Shown here: piece by piece, positions 34,167-44,071 of the stretch | How the letters are laid out: each line of letters starts with the position of its first letter | Position numbering within the stretch: the stretch's first letter is position 1 | NCBI RefSeq assembly: GCF_036322585.1 | Contig: NZ_AP024600.1 | Location: 2,046,001-2,110,000 of the forward strand | DNA length: 64,000 nt | From: Luteolibacter sp. LG18 | GTDB lineage: Bacteria > Verrucomicrobiota > Verrucomicrobiia > Verrucomicrobiales > Akkermansiaceae | Direction: 5' to 3' | Notes under the pieces: model-generated | What the model was told of the DNA's origin: nothing | The model's database searches: none | Seen by the model: the letters and a program-made list of their open reading frames with translations, nothing else | Position numbers and translations under genes: made by a program

Positions 34167-34292
34167 GAGCTGCCGGGGGCAGGCATCTGAGGTCGCGGCT
34201 CGACTGCCCCTTCCGAAAAGCGTGGTTCCCGCTCAAAAGCCGACGAAAGATTTCCGGCTTCCGCGTTTGGAAGAAGGCATGGTATTTACCAT

Positions 34293-34298
34293 GGAGGG
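34293..34298 (+). promoter_or_regulatory. Shine-Dalgarno GGAGGG selecting the 34307 start
   Basis: GGAGGG ends 8 nt before ATG 34307. The competing GTG at 34370 (which would give MDEIRKILEV, a start more like other family members) has no purine block upstream. Confidence 0.45.
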
Positions 34299-34306
34299 TC
34301 GTCCCT

Positions 34307-34939
34307 ATGGGCAGCGGCTGGTTGGTAGTCCAGTCCCCTGTGTGGAACCCTGTTCGCATTTACACCACGGTGGACGAGATTCGGAAGATCCTGGAAGTGA
34401 CCCAATTGCCCAAGGGCCGGGTGTCGTCGGAATTGTTGCCGCTCGTCTATGACGAGTTGCGGGTGATGGCCGAGAAACGGCTGGCGGATGAAAGTGTCTG
34501 CCAGACGTTGCAGGCCACGGCCTTGGTTCATGAAGCTTGGATTTCGGTGGCGGGAAACGACGAGCGGATGTGGACCAACCGGACCCATTTTTTCCGCGCC
34601 GCGGCCTTGGCCATGCGGCATATCCTCGTCGACCGGGCCCGTGCGAAGGCGACCTTGAAGCGCGGGGAGAACCCGGAGCTGGTGGACATCGAAAGCCTCG
34701 ACATCGCGGACGCGTCCATCGACGAGCGCGTGCTGCTGGTCGATGAGATGATGGTCCTGCTGGAGCGCGACGACCCGGAGAGCGTGCGCCTGATCACGCT
34801 GAAGTTTTTCGGAGGACTCACCAACAAGGAGATCGCCGTGATGGACGGAGTGACGGAACGCACCGTCGAACGCAATTGGTCGTTCGCCCGCGCGAAGCTC
34901 TTCCGGCTGATTCGCAAGGAGATGAACGAACGGGAATGA
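34307..34939 (+). CDS. ECF-type sigma factor (Sigma70_ECF, verrucomicrobial/planctomycete class)
   Basis: 210 aa from ATG 34307; GTG 34370 is an alternative that trims 21 unusual residues. ELLPLVYDELRVMAEKRLADE is the region 2 start, ATALVHEAWISVAGN the core helix, and WTNRTHFFRAAALAMRHILVDRARAKATLKRG the promoter-melting and binding segment. Region 4 reads ESVRLITLKFFGGLTNKEIAVMDGVTERTVERNWSFARAKLFRLI. This class is usually encoded directly ahead of Ser/Thr kinases; here ATGA overlap couples it to the kinase gene. The kinase probably modulates it, and the autotransporter-repeat gene behind is a candidate target. Confidence 0.93.
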   Translation: MGSGWLVVQSPVWNPVRIYTTVDEIRKILEVTQLPKGRVSSELLPLVYDELRVMAEKRLADESVCQTLQATALVHEAWISVAGNDERMWTNRTHFFRAAALAMRHILVDRARAKATLKRGENPELVDIESLDIADASIDERVLLVDEMMVLLERDDPESVRLITLKFFGGLTNKEIAVMDGVTERTVERNWSFARAKLFRLIRKEMNERE

Positions 34940-37113
34940 CCTCGCCGATCGACAGGCTAATGTTCGTCGCCGTCTCGGGCATTGCTTCGCCCGAGGACCG
35001 CCGCGCGTTCCTGGATTTCGCCTGCCATGGCGATCAGGCGCTGCGGGAACTCATTGAGGAACTGCTGCAGATCGAGGGCGAGGCCGAGTCGTTCTTCGAG
35101 TTCGAACCGGCGATGACGCGGGTCGAGGTCCGGACGGACGGCGAGCAGGATGGCATCGGCGCGTGGATCGGTCCCTATCGTTTGATCGACCGCCTGGGCG
35201 CGGGGGGCTGCGGCGTGGTGTATCTGGCGGAGCAGGAAGAGCCGGTGCGGCGGAAGGTGGCCTTGAAGATCATCCGCCTCGGCATGGACACGGAAAGCGT
35301 GATCCACCGCTTCGCGATCGAACGCGAGGCGCTGGCCCTGATGGATCATCCGAACATCGCCCGCGTGCTCGATGCCGGAACCACCTTTTCCGGGCGCCCG
35401 TTCTTCGTGATGGAGCTGGTCGATGGGGAGCGGATCACCGACTACTGCGATCGCAAGCGGCTGGGACTGCGGGAGCGGCTGGAGCTGTTCGTGCAGGTGT
35501 GCGAGGCCATCCAGCACGCGCACCAGAAAGGGGTGATCCATCGCGACATCAAGCCCTCGAATGTCCTGGTCCGGGAGCATGACGGGCGGCCGGTCCCGAA
35601 GGTGATCGATTTTGGCATCGCGAAGGCGACGCTCGGGGGTACCGAGGGCGATGCGACCTACACGCGCTCGGGCCAGTTCCTCGGCACCCCCGCCTACATG
35701 AGTCCGGAGCAGGCGGAGGGCAGTGAGGACATCGATACCCGCAGCGACATCTACAGCCTCGGCGCGATGCTGTGCGAACTGCTGGCGGGGCGGCCTCCGT
35801 TCGCGCCCGAGGATTTCAAGAACCGGGGGGTGGATCAGATCCGCACCATGCTGCGGGAGCAGGAGACCGGAGGTCCGTCCACCTTGCTGCGGAGCATCGC
35901 GAAGGAGGACATGGAGAAGGTGGCGGAGCGCCGGGCGGTGGATCCGCTGCGTTTGCCATCCCAGCTCGCGGGAGACTTGGACTGGATCGTGATGAAGGCG
36001 ACGGACAAGGACCGGCACCGCCGTTACGGGACCGCCAATTGGCTGGCGATGGATCTCCAGCGCTACCTCAGGGACGAGCCGGTCTCGGCCCGTCCTCCCA
36101 GCCGCAGCTACCTTCTTCTCAAAATGGTGCGGAGGAACCGCCTGCTCTTCGCCGCGGGTTGTGTTGCCTTGTCCGGCTTGGTCGCCGGCCTCGGGGCCTC
36201 CACCTACCTGTTCATCCGCGAGCGGAACGCCCGGACGATGGCGGAACAGGCCCGGGCCAATGAACAGCGGATGTTCCAGGCCTCCGAGTACGCGGACGCG
36301 GTCACGCAGGCGGCCGTGTTCGTACGCTACAGGAACATGGAGGAGGCGGACCGGCTGCTCGCGACGATTCCGCCCGATCAGGTTCCAGCCTCCCTGGAGG
36401 CCGCGAACACCCTCATCGCCGTGGCGAACGGGAATCTCAGGAAGGGCAATGGCAAGGCCGCGGCGGATCGCTTCCACGCCCTCGTCCATGTCCTCGCCCA
36501 CGTCGACATGACCGACACCGAGGCCCTTTCCCGCGAGTGGATGCCGGCCGCCGCCGCCATCACCGAGTGGGGAACGCCCGCGCAGTATGAAGATCTCCGC
36601 CGTTTGGCCGTCCGGCGCTTCGCGGGCTCGACCAATGCATCGGTGGCGGAGCATTTGCTCAAGTCGACCCTGCTGGAGCCGGTCGATCCCGAAACGCTGA
36701 AGGCGCTGGCTCCTTCGGCTGCTGTCATGGAGGCCACCCTTTCCGGACCGAAGAGGGAGAAGGTCGAGAATCTCGTGGCCTGGCGGGAGTTCGCCCTGGC
36801 CCTGCTGGCCTACCGGCAGGATGACCTCGGCAAGACCGAGTTCTGGGCCCGCGCGAGCCTGAAGGCATCCGGCCACGAGCAACGGGACGGCTTGGACCAC
36901 ATCCTCCTCGCCATGGTCGCCTACCGGCAGGGGAGGGTGGATGAGGCGAAAGAAACCCTCAAGGCTGTCCGCGCGGACATGACGGAGTGGGAAAAGTCGC
37001 CCATGACCGATGCCACCCGCCATTCATGGTCGAACTGGGGGTTCGGCAGGCCGCTCCTCCGGGAGGCCGAGCACCTGGTGGGGATGGACGTCGCGGCGCC
37101 GGAGGCGAAATAG
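34936..37113 (+). CDS. Receptor-like serine/threonine protein kinase
   Basis: 725 aa from ATG 34936 (MTSPIDRLMFVAV), overlapping the sigma stop. An N-terminal helical lead (1-75, GDQALRELIEELLQIEGEAESF) is typical of kinases beside ECF sigma genes. Kinase domain, about 80-380: glycine loop RLGAGGCGVVYLAEQ, Lys111 (VALKII), Glu130, HRDIKPSN with Asp204, DFG Asp225 and GTPAYMSPEQA. One membrane helix lies at about 403-426 (LLFAAGCVALSGLVAGLGASTYLF). The external C-terminal half (about 430-725) is helical, TPR-like (FALALLAYRQDDLGKTEFWARAS, ILLAMVAYRQGRVDEAKETL). All catalytic residues are present, so it should be active. Confidence 0.95.
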   Translation: MTSPIDRLMFVAVSGIASPEDRRAFLDFACHGDQALRELIEELLQIEGEAESFFEFEPAMTRVEVRTDGEQDGIGAWIGPYRLIDRLGAGGCGVVYLAEQEEPVRRKVALKIIRLGMDTESVIHRFAIEREALALMDHPNIARVLDAGTTFSGRPFFVMELVDGERITDYCDRKRLGLRERLELFVQVCEAIQHAHQKGVIHRDIKPSNVLVREHDGRPVPKVIDFGIAKATLGGTEGDATYTRSGQFLGTPAYMSPEQAEGSEDIDTRSDIYSLGAMLCELLAGRPPFAPEDFKNRGVDQIRTMLREQETGGPSTLLRSIAKEDMEKVAERRAVDPLRLPSQLAGDLDWIVMKATDKDRHRRYGTANWLAMDLQRYLRDEPVSARPPSRSYLLLKMVRRNRLLFAAGCVALSGLVAGLGASTYLFIRERNARTMAEQARANEQRMFQASEYADAVTQAAVFVRYRNMEEADRLLATIPPDQVPASLEAANTLIAVANGNLRKGNGKAAADRFHALVHVLAHVDMTDTEALSREWMPAAAAITEWGTPAQYEDLRRLAVRRFAGSTNASVAEHLLKSTLLEPVDPETLKALAPSAAVMEATLSGPKREKVENLVAWREFALALLAYRQDDLGKTEFWARASLKASGHEQRDGLDHILLAMVAYRQGRVDEAKETLKAVRADMTEWEKSPMTDATRHSWSNWGFGRPLLREAEHLVGMDVAAPEAK

Positions 37114-37308
37114 CGGGAGGGGAACTCCGGGCAAACGTCCCGGGGTGGGGGTATGCCTAGGGATCATGGAGAGCCGTGAGGGGGCTTGGATAATTTCATG
37201 AAATTTTTCGTTCCAGGCGAAAAAACGTGTCGGGTCGTCGGCGGGAACATCGCCCATGTGAGTAGGGGGCATCCATTGCCGCCCCCCTCCTCATCGATCG
37301 CATTACCC

Positions 37309-40300
37309 ATGAAACCGAAGAAGACCCCCTTGTTCCTCCCTGGACGCGGCTCCCTCCTTGCTGTTGCCATGACCTTCGTGACCACGGCCCCCTTGGTCCA
37401 CGCCGCCACCCGCACCTGGGACGGCGGAGCCACGGTGGCTGGCACCAATGGCGCCGGCGTGAACATGGGAACGGCGGCGAACTGGTCCGCGGACACGCTC
37501 CCGGTGGCGGGTGACACCATCGAGTTCACCGGTTTCGACAGCGCCACCACCGATCTGGTGATGACCTCCACGCTCGGCGGGAGCGGCACCGGCTCGGGGC
37601 TGGCGGCCTTCAATGTGAATCAGGCGAACGCCCTGTCCTTCTCCGGCTCGACCACCTCGTTCTACACCCGCTTGGCCAACGGGGGAACCTTCACCGTTTC
37701 GAGCGGCGCGGGTGCGATCACGTTCGGAACGAATGCCCGCATGATCTGCGGTGCCGGCAGCAGCACCACCGAGTCCTTCACCTGGACCAATGATTCCGCC
37801 AACGCGGTGGTCTACGCCGCGGATACCAACGTCGCGGGAATTCTCGGCGGCAGCGGCACCCGCAACATCACCTTCACCGGTGCGGGTGCCGGTGGCTGGA
37901 CCTTCAACCAAATTTTCCAGCAGACCGGAGCCTTCGCCGTGAATCTGACCAAGGATGGGGCCACGCAGTTGACCCTGGCGGCGGCGAACGCCGCGACGGT
38001 CGCGGGTAGCACCTTCACCATGAAGGCTGGCAAGCTCAACCTGAACAACGCCACGGCCCTCTTCAATACGAACATGGCGCTGCTCGTCCAGGGTGGCACG
38101 CTCGACAACACCAGCGGCGCGGCCCTCACCCTCACCAGCAACAATCCGCAGACCTGGAACGGGGATTTCGCCTTCGGCACCGTCGATGGTACCGCGAACA
38201 ACAGCCTGAACCTGGGAACGGGTGCCGTCACCCTGGGCACCACTGCCGGCACCTCCCGGACCATCACCGCCAATGGCGGCGGGACCTTCACCGTGCCCAG
38301 CGTCATCGCCAATGGCACCACCGCCAACGCCCTGGTGAAGACCGGCAATGGGATCCTGCGCCTGGATGCCGCGAACACCTTCAGCGGCGGCCTGACCCTC
38401 CAGTCCGGCCCCCTGCACTTCGGCGGTGCCACCGCCGCGGGACCCGGCACCCTCACCATCAACGGCGGTTCGCTCGTCGCGCGCAATGGCAGCAGGACCC
38501 TCGCGAACAGCGTGGCCGTGGGCGGGGACTTCACCCTCGATGACATCACGGTTCCGAACAACGCGCTCAATCTCAGCGGCGCGATCAATCTGGGCGGCAG
38601 CACCCGCGTGATCACCGTGGCGGACGCCTCCACCGGAGTCGATTCCACCATCTCCGGTGTCATTTCGAACGGCGGCTTCACCAAGGCGGGCGCGGGCAGC
38701 CTCACGCTCTCCGCGGCGAACACCTTTGCCGGGGCGACCTCCATCACCGGTGGCACGCTCACGTTGAACAATGCCAATCCGATCAACTCCACCACCGGGG
38801 TCTCGATCAATGGCAGTGGCGCGAAACTCGTCCTCGCCTCCGCCGCCTCGGTCTCCGCGCCGGTCACCCTCACCCAGGGCGGGCTCGATGGCATCGGCAC
38901 CATCAGCTCCCTCACCGTCGCCAACTCCTCTGGCAACACCCTCGCCGCGGGATCCGGTGCCACCGGCGTGCTGACCTTCGGCACCCTCACCTTCCAGGGA
39001 GCCGCCACCCTGAACCTGCGCGTGGCCGGAGCCTCCCCGGATGAATACCTCCAGACCACGACCCTTGAGACGAATGCCGCGGCCCCTGTGACCGTGAACG
39101 TCTCGAACTCCTCCACCACCTGGTCGAATGGCACGGACTACACCCTCATCCAGTTCTCCAGCTACAGCTCGGCCGCGGATGCTTCCCACTTCACCCTTGG
39201 CACCGTTTCCGGGCTCGCCCCGGGCCAGACCGCCGCGCTGATCAACACCGGCACTGCCATCGTGCTCCGCATCACCAGCGCCAGCCTGATTTGGACCGGT
39301 CTTCAAAGCTCGGATTGGACCACCACCGCGGTGGGCGGTTCCATGAACTGGACCCTCGGCGGGATCGCCGCGGAGTTTACCACCGGCAGCTCGGTGTCCT
39401 TCGATGACACCGCTGCGAACCACCTGGTGAATCTCGTCGAAAACATCACCGCGGGCTCGGTCGTGTTCTCGAACACCGGCACGAACAACTACACCCTCTT
39501 CAGTGCCGGCGGCTTCGGCATCGCCAGCGGGTCCCTCGTCAAGAACGGCAACGCGAAATTGACCATCGCCACCCCGCAAACCTTCACCGGCACCACCACC
39601 ATCAACGCGGGGACCGTGGAGATCATCGAAACCGGCTCCCTCGCCAGCAGCTCCTCGATCGCGAATGCCGGCAGCCTGGTGCTCAATCCCGACTTGTCCG
39701 CCGTCTACGCCAATCCCATCACCGGCACCGGCAGCCTCACCAAGCTGGGCGGAAACGCCCTCACCCTTTCCGGTGACAGCACCTTCACCGGCGGGGTCGA
39801 CCTGGAAAACGGCCTGCTCAATCTGAACAGCGCCGGAGCTCTCGGCTTGGGCACCACGGCCCTAGTGCTGAACGGCGGCTCGCTGGACAACAGCAGCGCG
39901 GCCGATGTCTCGCTCTCTTCGTCCCGCCCCATCTCGTGGAACGTCGACATGGCCTTCACCGGTACCCACAGCCTTAGCCTCGGCTCCGGCGCGGTGACCC
40001 TCGGCGGTACCGGCTCCCGCACCATCACGGTGGTGGCGAACACCCTGGCCATCGGCGAGGTGAAATCCACCACCCAGGGCCTGGTGAAAGAGGGGCCCGG
40101 TACGCTGGTCGTGTCTGGCAATGGTGGGGGCGCGGCAGGCAGTGTGCTCGGTGGCGCCCTGGCGGTGCCCTCCGGCACCCTGCAGATCAACCGCACCGGT
40201 GATGCCGTCGGCGGGGATTTCACCGCGACCGGACTTTCGGGCACCGGCACCATCACCAACGGTGCCGCCGTGGTCCGTTGGCTGCTCGTCAACACCACCG

Positions 40301-41634
40301 GCACCGAGACCTTCAATGGCACCCTGGCCAATGGTGGCGTCGGCCCCCTGGGCCTGCAGAAGCTCGGCACCGGCACCCTCATCCTCACGGGCACGAACAG
40401 CTACACCGGAGTCACCACGTTGAGCGCGGGGGCCCTCAACGTGAGGAGCAACGGCGCGCTGGGTGCCAGCGCCGTCAGCGGGGTGTCCCGGAACGGATAC
40501 CTCCAGTTGGAAGGCGGCATCGAGATTCCCGCCACTGTCACCTACACCCTGAGCAATGACGGCACCGGCATCACCCCGTGCGCGGTCCAGAACGTTTCCG
40601 GCGCCAACAAGATCGATGGCGTCGTCACCATGACCTCCGGCGGGGGCAACCCGGCCTTCCAATCGGACGCGGGCTCGCTGACCCTGGCGGGGAACATCAC
40701 CAGTGACCAGACCCGCTCCCTCGTCCTCCAGGGCGCATCCACCGGGGCGAACACCGTCAGCGGTGTCATCTCCAATGGCACCGCCGGCACCAACGGCGTC
40801 ATCAAGAACGGCGCTGGCACCTGGACCCTCTCCGGTACCAACACCTACACCGGCGCCACCGCCGTGAACGCCGGCACCCTCGCGATCACCGGAAACTCCT
40901 CTGCCGTCACCGGCGCTGTCACCGTCGCCAGCGGGGCCACCCTCGCGGGCGCGGGCAATCTCGGGGGAGCGGTGACCGTCGCCAGTGGTGCCCACCAGGC
41001 GATCTCCGTCGCCGCCACCTCCGGCGCGCAGGTCACCCGCGTCATCAGCGGTGCCTTGACCCTCACCGCCGGCAATATCCTGGACCTCACCGCCGGGGCT
41101 ACTCCCGCGGATGGCACCTACACCCTGGTCACCGCCAATGGCGGCATCACCGGCACCCCCACCACTGTCAACCTCAGTGGCATTACCGGCACCGTCGTGG
41201 TGTCGGGCAACAGCCTCGTGCTCATCGTGGGATCGGGCTACGACAGTTGGGCGGCTTCCAAGGGACTCACTGCGGCGAACAATGGCCCGACCCAGGATCC
41301 GGATGGCGACGGGATCTCCAACCTCCTTGAGTTCACCCTCGGAGGCGAGCCCCTCACCTCCGACCGCTCCATCCTTCCGACGCAGACCGTGACTCCCACC
41401 GATTTCATCTTCACCTTCCACCGGGCGGATGAATCGGAAATCGAGATCACCCTGACCTTCCAATATGGATCGGACCTCGCCGGCTGGTCGAATGTCGCCG
41501 TCGGGGCGACCTCGGCGGGACAGGTCACGGTCACCGAAAACGGTGCCGCCCCTGATACCGTCGTCGTCACCATCCCCCGCAGCAGCGCCGTCGGCGGCAA
41601 GCTCTTCGGTCGCCTGCGCGGAACCAAGCCGTAA
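37309..41634 (+). CDS. Giant secreted autotransporter-associated beta-strand repeat protein
   Basis: 1441 aa from ATG 37309; MKPKKTPLFLPGRG and SLLAVAMTFVTTAPLVHAA form the signal peptide. TWDGG---NW opens the mature protein, as in this family. At least eight PF12951-type repeats are visible, each with a 'K-G-G-LTL...N-(F/Y)-(S/T)G-T--N-GTL' pattern (for example VKTGNGILRLDAANTFSGG, TKAGAGSLTLSAANTFAGA, QKLGTGTLILTGTNSYTGV, IKNGAGTWTLSGTNTYTGA), predicting a long beta-helix. The C-terminus has Asp-rich QDPDGDGISNLLEFTLGGEP and the verrucomicrobial end domain; no beta-barrel translocator or PEP-CTERM anchor is seen. It is a probable surface adhesin or matrix protein. Confidence 0.88.
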   Translation: MKPKKTPLFLPGRGSLLAVAMTFVTTAPLVHAATRTWDGGATVAGTNGAGVNMGTAANWSADTLPVAGDTIEFTGFDSATTDLVMTSTLGGSGTGSGLAAFNVNQANALSFSGSTTSFYTRLANGGTFTVSSGAGAITFGTNARMICGAGSSTTESFTWTNDSANAVVYAADTNVAGILGGSGTRNITFTGAGAGGWTFNQIFQQTGAFAVNLTKDGATQLTLAAANAATVAGSTFTMKAGKLNLNNATALFNTNMALLVQGGTLDNTSGAALTLTSNNPQTWNGDFAFGTVDGTANNSLNLGTGAVTLGTTAGTSRTITANGGGTFTVPSVIANGTTANALVKTGNGILRLDAANTFSGGLTLQSGPLHFGGATAAGPGTLTINGGSLVARNGSRTLANSVAVGGDFTLDDITVPNNALNLSGAINLGGSTRVITVADASTGVDSTISGVISNGGFTKAGAGSLTLSAANTFAGATSITGGTLTLNNANPINSTTGVSINGSGAKLVLASAASVSAPVTLTQGGLDGIGTISSLTVANSSGNTLAAGSGATGVLTFGTLTFQGAATLNLRVAGASPDEYLQTTTLETNAAAPVTVNVSNSSTTWSNGTDYTLIQFSSYSSAADASHFTLGTVSGLAPGQTAALINTGTAIVLRITSASLIWTGLQSSDWTTTAVGGSMNWTLGGIAAEFTTGSSVSFDDTAANHLVNLVENITAGSVVFSNTGTNNYTLFSAGGFGIASGSLVKNGNAKLTIATPQTFTGTTTINAGTVEIIETGSLASSSSIANAGSLVLNPDLSAVYANPITGTGSLTKLGGNALTLSGDSTFTGGVDLENGLLNLNSAGALGLGTTALVLNGGSLDNSSAADVSLSSSRPISWNVDMAFTGTHSLSLGSGAVTLGGTGSRTITVVANTLAIGEVKSTTQGLVKEGPGTLVVSGNGGGAAGSVLGGALAVPSGTLQINRTGDAVGGDFTATGLSGTGTITNGAAVVRWLLVNTTGTETFNGTLANGGVGPLGLQKLGTGTLILTGTNSYTGVTTLSAGALNVRSNGALGASAVSGVSRNGYLQLEGGIEIPATVTYTLSNDGTGITPCAVQNVSGANKIDGVVTMTSGGGNPAFQSDAGSLTLAGNITSDQTRSLVLQGASTGANTVSGVISNGTAGTNGVIKNGAGTWTLSGTNTYTGATAVNAGTLAITGNSSAVTGAVTVASGATLAGAGNLGGAVTVASGAHQAISVAATSGAQVTRVISGALTLTAGNILDLTAGATPADGTYTLVTANGGITGTPTTVNLSGITGTVVVSGNSLVLIVGSGYDSWAASKGLTAANNGPTQDPDGDGISNLLEFTLGGEPLTSDRSILPTQTVTPTDFIFTFHRADESEIEITLTFQYGSDLAGWSNVAVGATSAGQVTVTENGAAPDTVVVTIPRSSAVGGKLFGRLRGTKP

Positions 41635-41648
41635 TGGCCGTGGACATC

Positions 41649-41680
41649 ACGCGCCAGCCGGAAGGCTGGCGCGTGCTTCC
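41649..41680 (+). terminator. Hairpin behind the autotransporter-repeat gene
   Basis: ACGCGCCAGCC (41649-41659), loop GGAA, and GGCTGGCGCGT (41664-41674): an 11-bp perfect stem 14 nt past the stop, followed by only a short T-containing run (GCTTCCCGTT). Confidence 0.65.
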
Positions 41681-41750
41681 CGTTGGTGAACCGTGTTTCG
41701 AGAGATGGCTCTGGAGAGGTTGAGTGTGTGGATCGATCCCCATCGTATTC

Positions 41751-42695
41751 ATGGAAGATGCAATCTCGTGCGCCGATGCGCCTTTCATGGCCTGTGCTCC
41801 GGCTGCCGATTTGCCTGAGCGGGGTTCCATGCTTCCCGCCGGAGAGCCGCCGGTTCCCCAGGTGAATCCCACCATCCAGATCCGGAGCTTCATCGCCCGC
41901 AGCCACCATGGGCCCGGCCAGTGGTCCGCGTCGCACTATCACCGGGAATGGGAGATCGTGTTCATCCAGAGGGGATCCGGCATCCGCTGTATCGGGGACT
42001 CCGTGGAGAAATTCACCGCGGGGGACCTGGTGATCATTCCGGGAGGACTCGCGCATGTCTGGCATTGGAACGCCGGGCAGAAGCCCCGCTGCACGGTGCT
42101 GCATTTCCTGCCGCAGGCGTGGGGAACCACGTTCTGGGAACTCACCGAAATCCAGGCCTTCCGCAGGCTCTGTGAGAAGGCCGGAGGGGGCGCGCGCTTC
42201 AGCGGCCGCGGGGTGGCACAAATCGGCGGCAGGATGGAAGCGCTTACGAAAACCGATTCCGCGACTTTGGCCTCATTGTCCGAACTGCTCGGCATCTTCT
42301 CACGGATGACGGATTTGGAATGCTATCCCTTGAACGCGCAGGGGGCGGGAAACGGGACGCGCCGGAACCCCCTTTTGGAAGATCTGCTGGCGTGGGTGGC
42401 CGCCAACCTGCGGGGCGGGATCACACAGCAGGAAGCCGCCGACCGGATGAAGATGAATCCGAGTTCGTTCTGCCGCTGGTTCAAGATGAATGCCGGGTGC
42501 TCCTTCAAGCGCTATGTGAACGAGATCCGCGTGGCGAAGGTCTGCGCCAGGATCACGCGGGGTGACCAGTCGATCACCGAGGCTGCCTTCGCGGCCGGGT
42601 ATAACAACCTGTCGAACTTCAACCGGCACTTCCTCAACATCACCGGGGTGACTCCGTCGGCGTTTCGAGACCGTCATCGGAAATCCGTGGAATAG
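41751..42695 (+). CDS. AraC-family transcriptional regulator with cupin sensor domain
   Basis: 314 aa from ATG 41751 (MEDAISCADAPF); 41787 and 41829 are other possible starts. A sensor cupin follows at about 45-130: SASHYHREWEIVFIQRGSG, FTAGDLVIIPGGLAHVWHWN. The C-terminal AraC HTH reads LLAWVAANLRGGITQQEAADRMKMNPSSFCRWFKMNAGCSFKRYVNEIRVAKVC and then ITEAAFAAGYNNLSNFNRHFLNITGVTPSAFR. This architecture is typical of carbohydrate-use regulators. The neighbours are the dicarboxylate symporter 80 nt downstream and the repeat-protein gene upstream; either could be a target. Confidence 0.93.
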   Translation: MEDAISCADAPFMACAPAADLPERGSMLPAGEPPVPQVNPTIQIRSFIARSHHGPGQWSASHYHREWEIVFIQRGSGIRCIGDSVEKFTAGDLVIIPGGLAHVWHWNAGQKPRCTVLHFLPQAWGTTFWELTEIQAFRRLCEKAGGGARFSGRGVAQIGGRMEALTKTDSATLASLSELLGIFSRMTDLECYPLNAQGAGNGTRRNPLLEDLLAWVAANLRGGITQQEAADRMKMNPSSFCRWFKMNAGCSFKRYVNEIRVAKVCARITRGDQSITEAAFAAGYNNLSNFNRHFLNITGVTPSAFRDRHRKSVE

Positions 42696-42775
42696 CGGCC
42701 ACCGCCGTTCGGTTGGAGCCCTTTCCTTGAAACGGGGTGTTGTGCGCCGGGAGGCGGATCGGCATAGTCCGCCCC

Positions 42776-44071
42776 ATGGTGCGGAAACCGCTCTATCGTT
42801 CGCTCTATTTCCAGGTCCTCGCGGCGATCGCGATTGGCGTGCTGCTGGGGCATTTCAATCCCGAGAAGGGGATGGCGATGAAACCGGTGGGGGACGGCTT
42901 CATCAAGCTGATCAAGATGATCATCGCGCCGGTGATCTTCTGCACCGTGGTGACCGGGATCGCCGGGATGGAGGACATGAAGAAGGTCGGGAAGACCGGC
43001 GGGCTGGCGCTGCTCTACTTCGAGATCGTCAGCACCGTGGCGCTCATCCTTGGGCTGGTGGTGGTGAACGTCGTCCGGCCGGGGGAGGGGATGAACGTGA
43101 ACGTCGCCACTCTCAAGACCGATGGGCTGGAAGCCTACATCGGGCCGGGGAAGATGCTGAACACCACGGACTTCATCCTCAATGTCATCCCGAACACGAT
43201 CTTCGACGCCTTTGCCAAGGGCGAGGTCCTGCAGGTGCTGCTGATCGCCCTCCTGTTCGGCTTCGCCCTGCACCGGCTGGGCGGGCGGGAAACGCTGGTC
43301 TATCAGCTCATCGACAAGACCTCGCAGGTGCTTTTCGGCATCGTCGGCATGATCATGAAGCTGGCTCCGATCGGGGCCTTCGGCGCGATGGCCTTCACGG
43401 TGGGCAAGAGCGGGGTCGGCACGCTGCTGTCGCTGGGCAAGCTGATGGGCTCGTTCTACGCCACCTGCCTGCTGTTCATTTTCGTGGTGCTCGGCCTGAT
43501 CGCCCGGACGCATGGCTTCTCGATCTGGAAGTTCCTTCGCTACATCCGCGAGGAGCTGCTCATCGTGCTGGGCACCTCGTCCTCCGAATCCGCGCTGCCG
43601 CGGATGATCGCGAAGATGGAGAACCTCGGCGCGAAGAAGTCCGTGGTGGGGCTGGTGATCCCCACCGGCTATTCCTTCAACCTGGATGGTACTTCCATCT
43701 ACATGACGATGGCGGCCGTGTTCATCGCCCAGGCGACGAACACCCCGATGGACCTCACCCACCAGCTCACGCTGCTGGGTGTGCTGCTGCTGACTTCGAA
43801 AGGTGCCGCGGGAGTGACCGGCGCTGGCTTCATCGTGCTGGCGGCGTCCATTTCGGCGGTCGGCCACATGCCGGTGGAAGGGCTGGCGCTGATCCTGGGG
43901 ATCGACCGCTTCATGTCCGAAGCCCGCGCGCTGACGAACATCATCGGCAACGGCGTGGCGACCGTGGTGGTGGCGGGATGGACCGGGGATTTGGACAAGG
44001 ACCAGATGGCCCGGGTGCTGGATGGCGGAGTGGCTGAAAATGCCGGGGACTTGGATGCAGAGCCGTCTTGA
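42776..44071 (+). CDS. Dicarboxylate/amino acid:cation symporter (DAACS family)
   Basis: 431 aa from ATG 42776 ([27 protein letters not shown]). It has the DctA/GltP features: [42 protein letters not shown] (the serine-rich re-entrant loop), [27 protein letters not shown] (NLDGT cation/substrate motif), [20 protein letters not shown] (second loop) and [24 protein letters not shown], in which an Arg in the last helix favours dicarboxylates such as C4 acids. It imports substrate with Na+ or H+ at the inner membrane. The stop overlaps the next gene's ATG (ATGA). Confidence 0.95.
   Translation: MVRKPLYRSLYFQVLAAIAIGVLLGHFNPEKGMAMKPVGDGFIKLIKMIIAPVIFCTVVTGIAGMEDMKKVGKTGGLALLYFEIVSTVALILGLVVVNVVRPGEGMNVNVATLKTDGLEAYIGPGKMLNTTDFILNVIPNTIFDAFAKGEVLQVLLIALLFGFALHRLGGRETLVYQLIDKTSQVLFGIVGMIMKLAPIGAFGAMAFTVGKSGVGTLLSLGKLMGSFYATCLLFIFVVLGLIARTHGFSIWKFLRYIREELLIVLGTSSSESALPRMIAKMENLGAKKSVVGLVIPTGYSFNLDGTSIYMTMAAVFIAQATNTPMDLTHQLTLLGVLLLTSKGAAGVTGAGFIVLAASISAVGHMPVEGLALILGIDRFMSEARALTNIIGNGVATVVVAGWTGDLDKDQMARVLDGGVAENAGDLDAEPS

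Noticed and set aside
31750..34359. 869-codon minus-strand frame opposite the LamG-SASA gene
   Set aside because: No domain is seen on that strand. The plus strand has LamG and GQSNADG motifs.
37303..39579. 758-codon minus-strand frame across the repeat protein
   Set aside because: Composition is Gly/Arg/Glu-rich without motifs and mirrors the repetitive coding strand, whose signal peptide and PF12951 repeats are clear.
37600..41200. Regular short repeats suggesting a CRISPR or satellite
   Set aside because: They are diverged coding repeats of the beta-strand motif, with no identical repeats or spacers and no cas genes.
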